Source: an uncultured Dorea sp.
GTDB taxonomy: Bacteria; Bacillota; Clostridia; Lachnospirales; Lachnospiraceae
Direction of reading: 5' to 3'
Assembly: GCA_900543415.1 (NCBI GenBank)
Contig: UQRE01000023.1
Location: forward strand, 1 to 40,861
DNA length: 40,861 nt
Below are positions 40,816 to 40,861 of this stretch, piece after piece. The notes under the pieces were generated by a model that was given only the letters and a program-made list of their open reading frames with translations, had not been told where the DNA came from and searched no databases. The position numbers were made by a program, and so were the translations under genes. The stretch's first letter is position 1, and every line of letters begins with the position of its first letter.

Positions 40816-40839
40816 AAAGTTCGACTTTCGTCGAACTTT
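40816..40839. other. Perfect hairpin near the window end
   Basis: AAAGTTCGAC and GTCGAACTTT form a 10-bp perfect stem with a 4-nt loop. The next gene on the right is outside the window, so it may be a second terminator, possibly for a convergent gene, or part of a small repeat. Confidence 0.5.
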
Positions 40840-40861
40840 TGAATGAAAATAGCCCGCACAA

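Overview
This 40.9-kb window looks like the chromosome of a strictly anaerobic, spore-forming member of the Clostridia, most likely a Lachnospiraceae gut bacterium in the broad Ruminococcus/Dorea/Mediterraneibacter area. I infer this from protein style (pflBA, spoIVA, a dnaG-rpoD-trmK-Nif3 cluster, a serC-serA pair, a lone MogA/MoaB), strong AGGAGG ribosome binding sites, clear sigma-A promoters and moderate GC. I could run no database search, so the genus is not assigned.

Layout. Positions 1-1962 are an accessory patch. It holds a type I toxin-antitoxin-like locus (a 27-residue holin-like peptide facing a convergent small RNA), a PH-domain protein, an N-terminally deleted ImmA/IrrE-like gene, its XRE repressor, an operator-rich divergent promoter, a truncated HTH gene and an orphan C-terminal fragment. 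It looks like the eroded control module of a prophage or integrative element. Positions 2048-11522 are core plus-strand genes: rmlD-like, a dicarboxylate/amino-acid symporter, a dNTPase, dnaG, rpoD, trmK, a Nif3-like protein and a TGS/ThrRS-like nucleoside kinase. aroC (11519-12625) is inverted and its stop overlaps the kinase stop. Next come an L,D-transpeptidase, tgt and yajC.

Positions 16020-19141 hold pflBA, the anaerobic pyruvate-cleaving enzyme and its activase, behind a strong promoter with a near-perfect Fur-type 7-1-7 palindrome. A nucleoside salvage group follows (uridine phosphorylase, deoC, cdd), then an amino-acid group leuB-ilvD-ilvB-serC-serA (21408-28249). A membrane-anchored polysaccharide deacetylase follows, then a small independent unit encoding a 25-residue peptide, then prs on the minus strand. 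From 31454 there are the DUF512 iron-sulfur protein, der, plsY, gpsA, an XRE regulator, an unknown protein, spoIVA, a MogA/MoaB-like protein, rnhA and rnpB. The window ends with a fragment of an Rpn-type PD-(D/E)XK nuclease gene.

Most unusual observations. The RNase P RNA gene carries a greatly enlarged P12 arm containing two identical 60-nt units 18 nt apart. The toxin-antitoxin-like locus has promoter-plus-leader sequences that look like inverted copies of each other. The 25-codon gene has its own promoter and a perfect 15-bp terminator. A perfect palindrome covers the likely start point of the DUF512 gene. Repeats and a hairpin sit between leuB and ilvD. I see no CRISPR array, complete insertion sequence, tRNA gene, rRNA gene or recognisable metabolite riboswitch.
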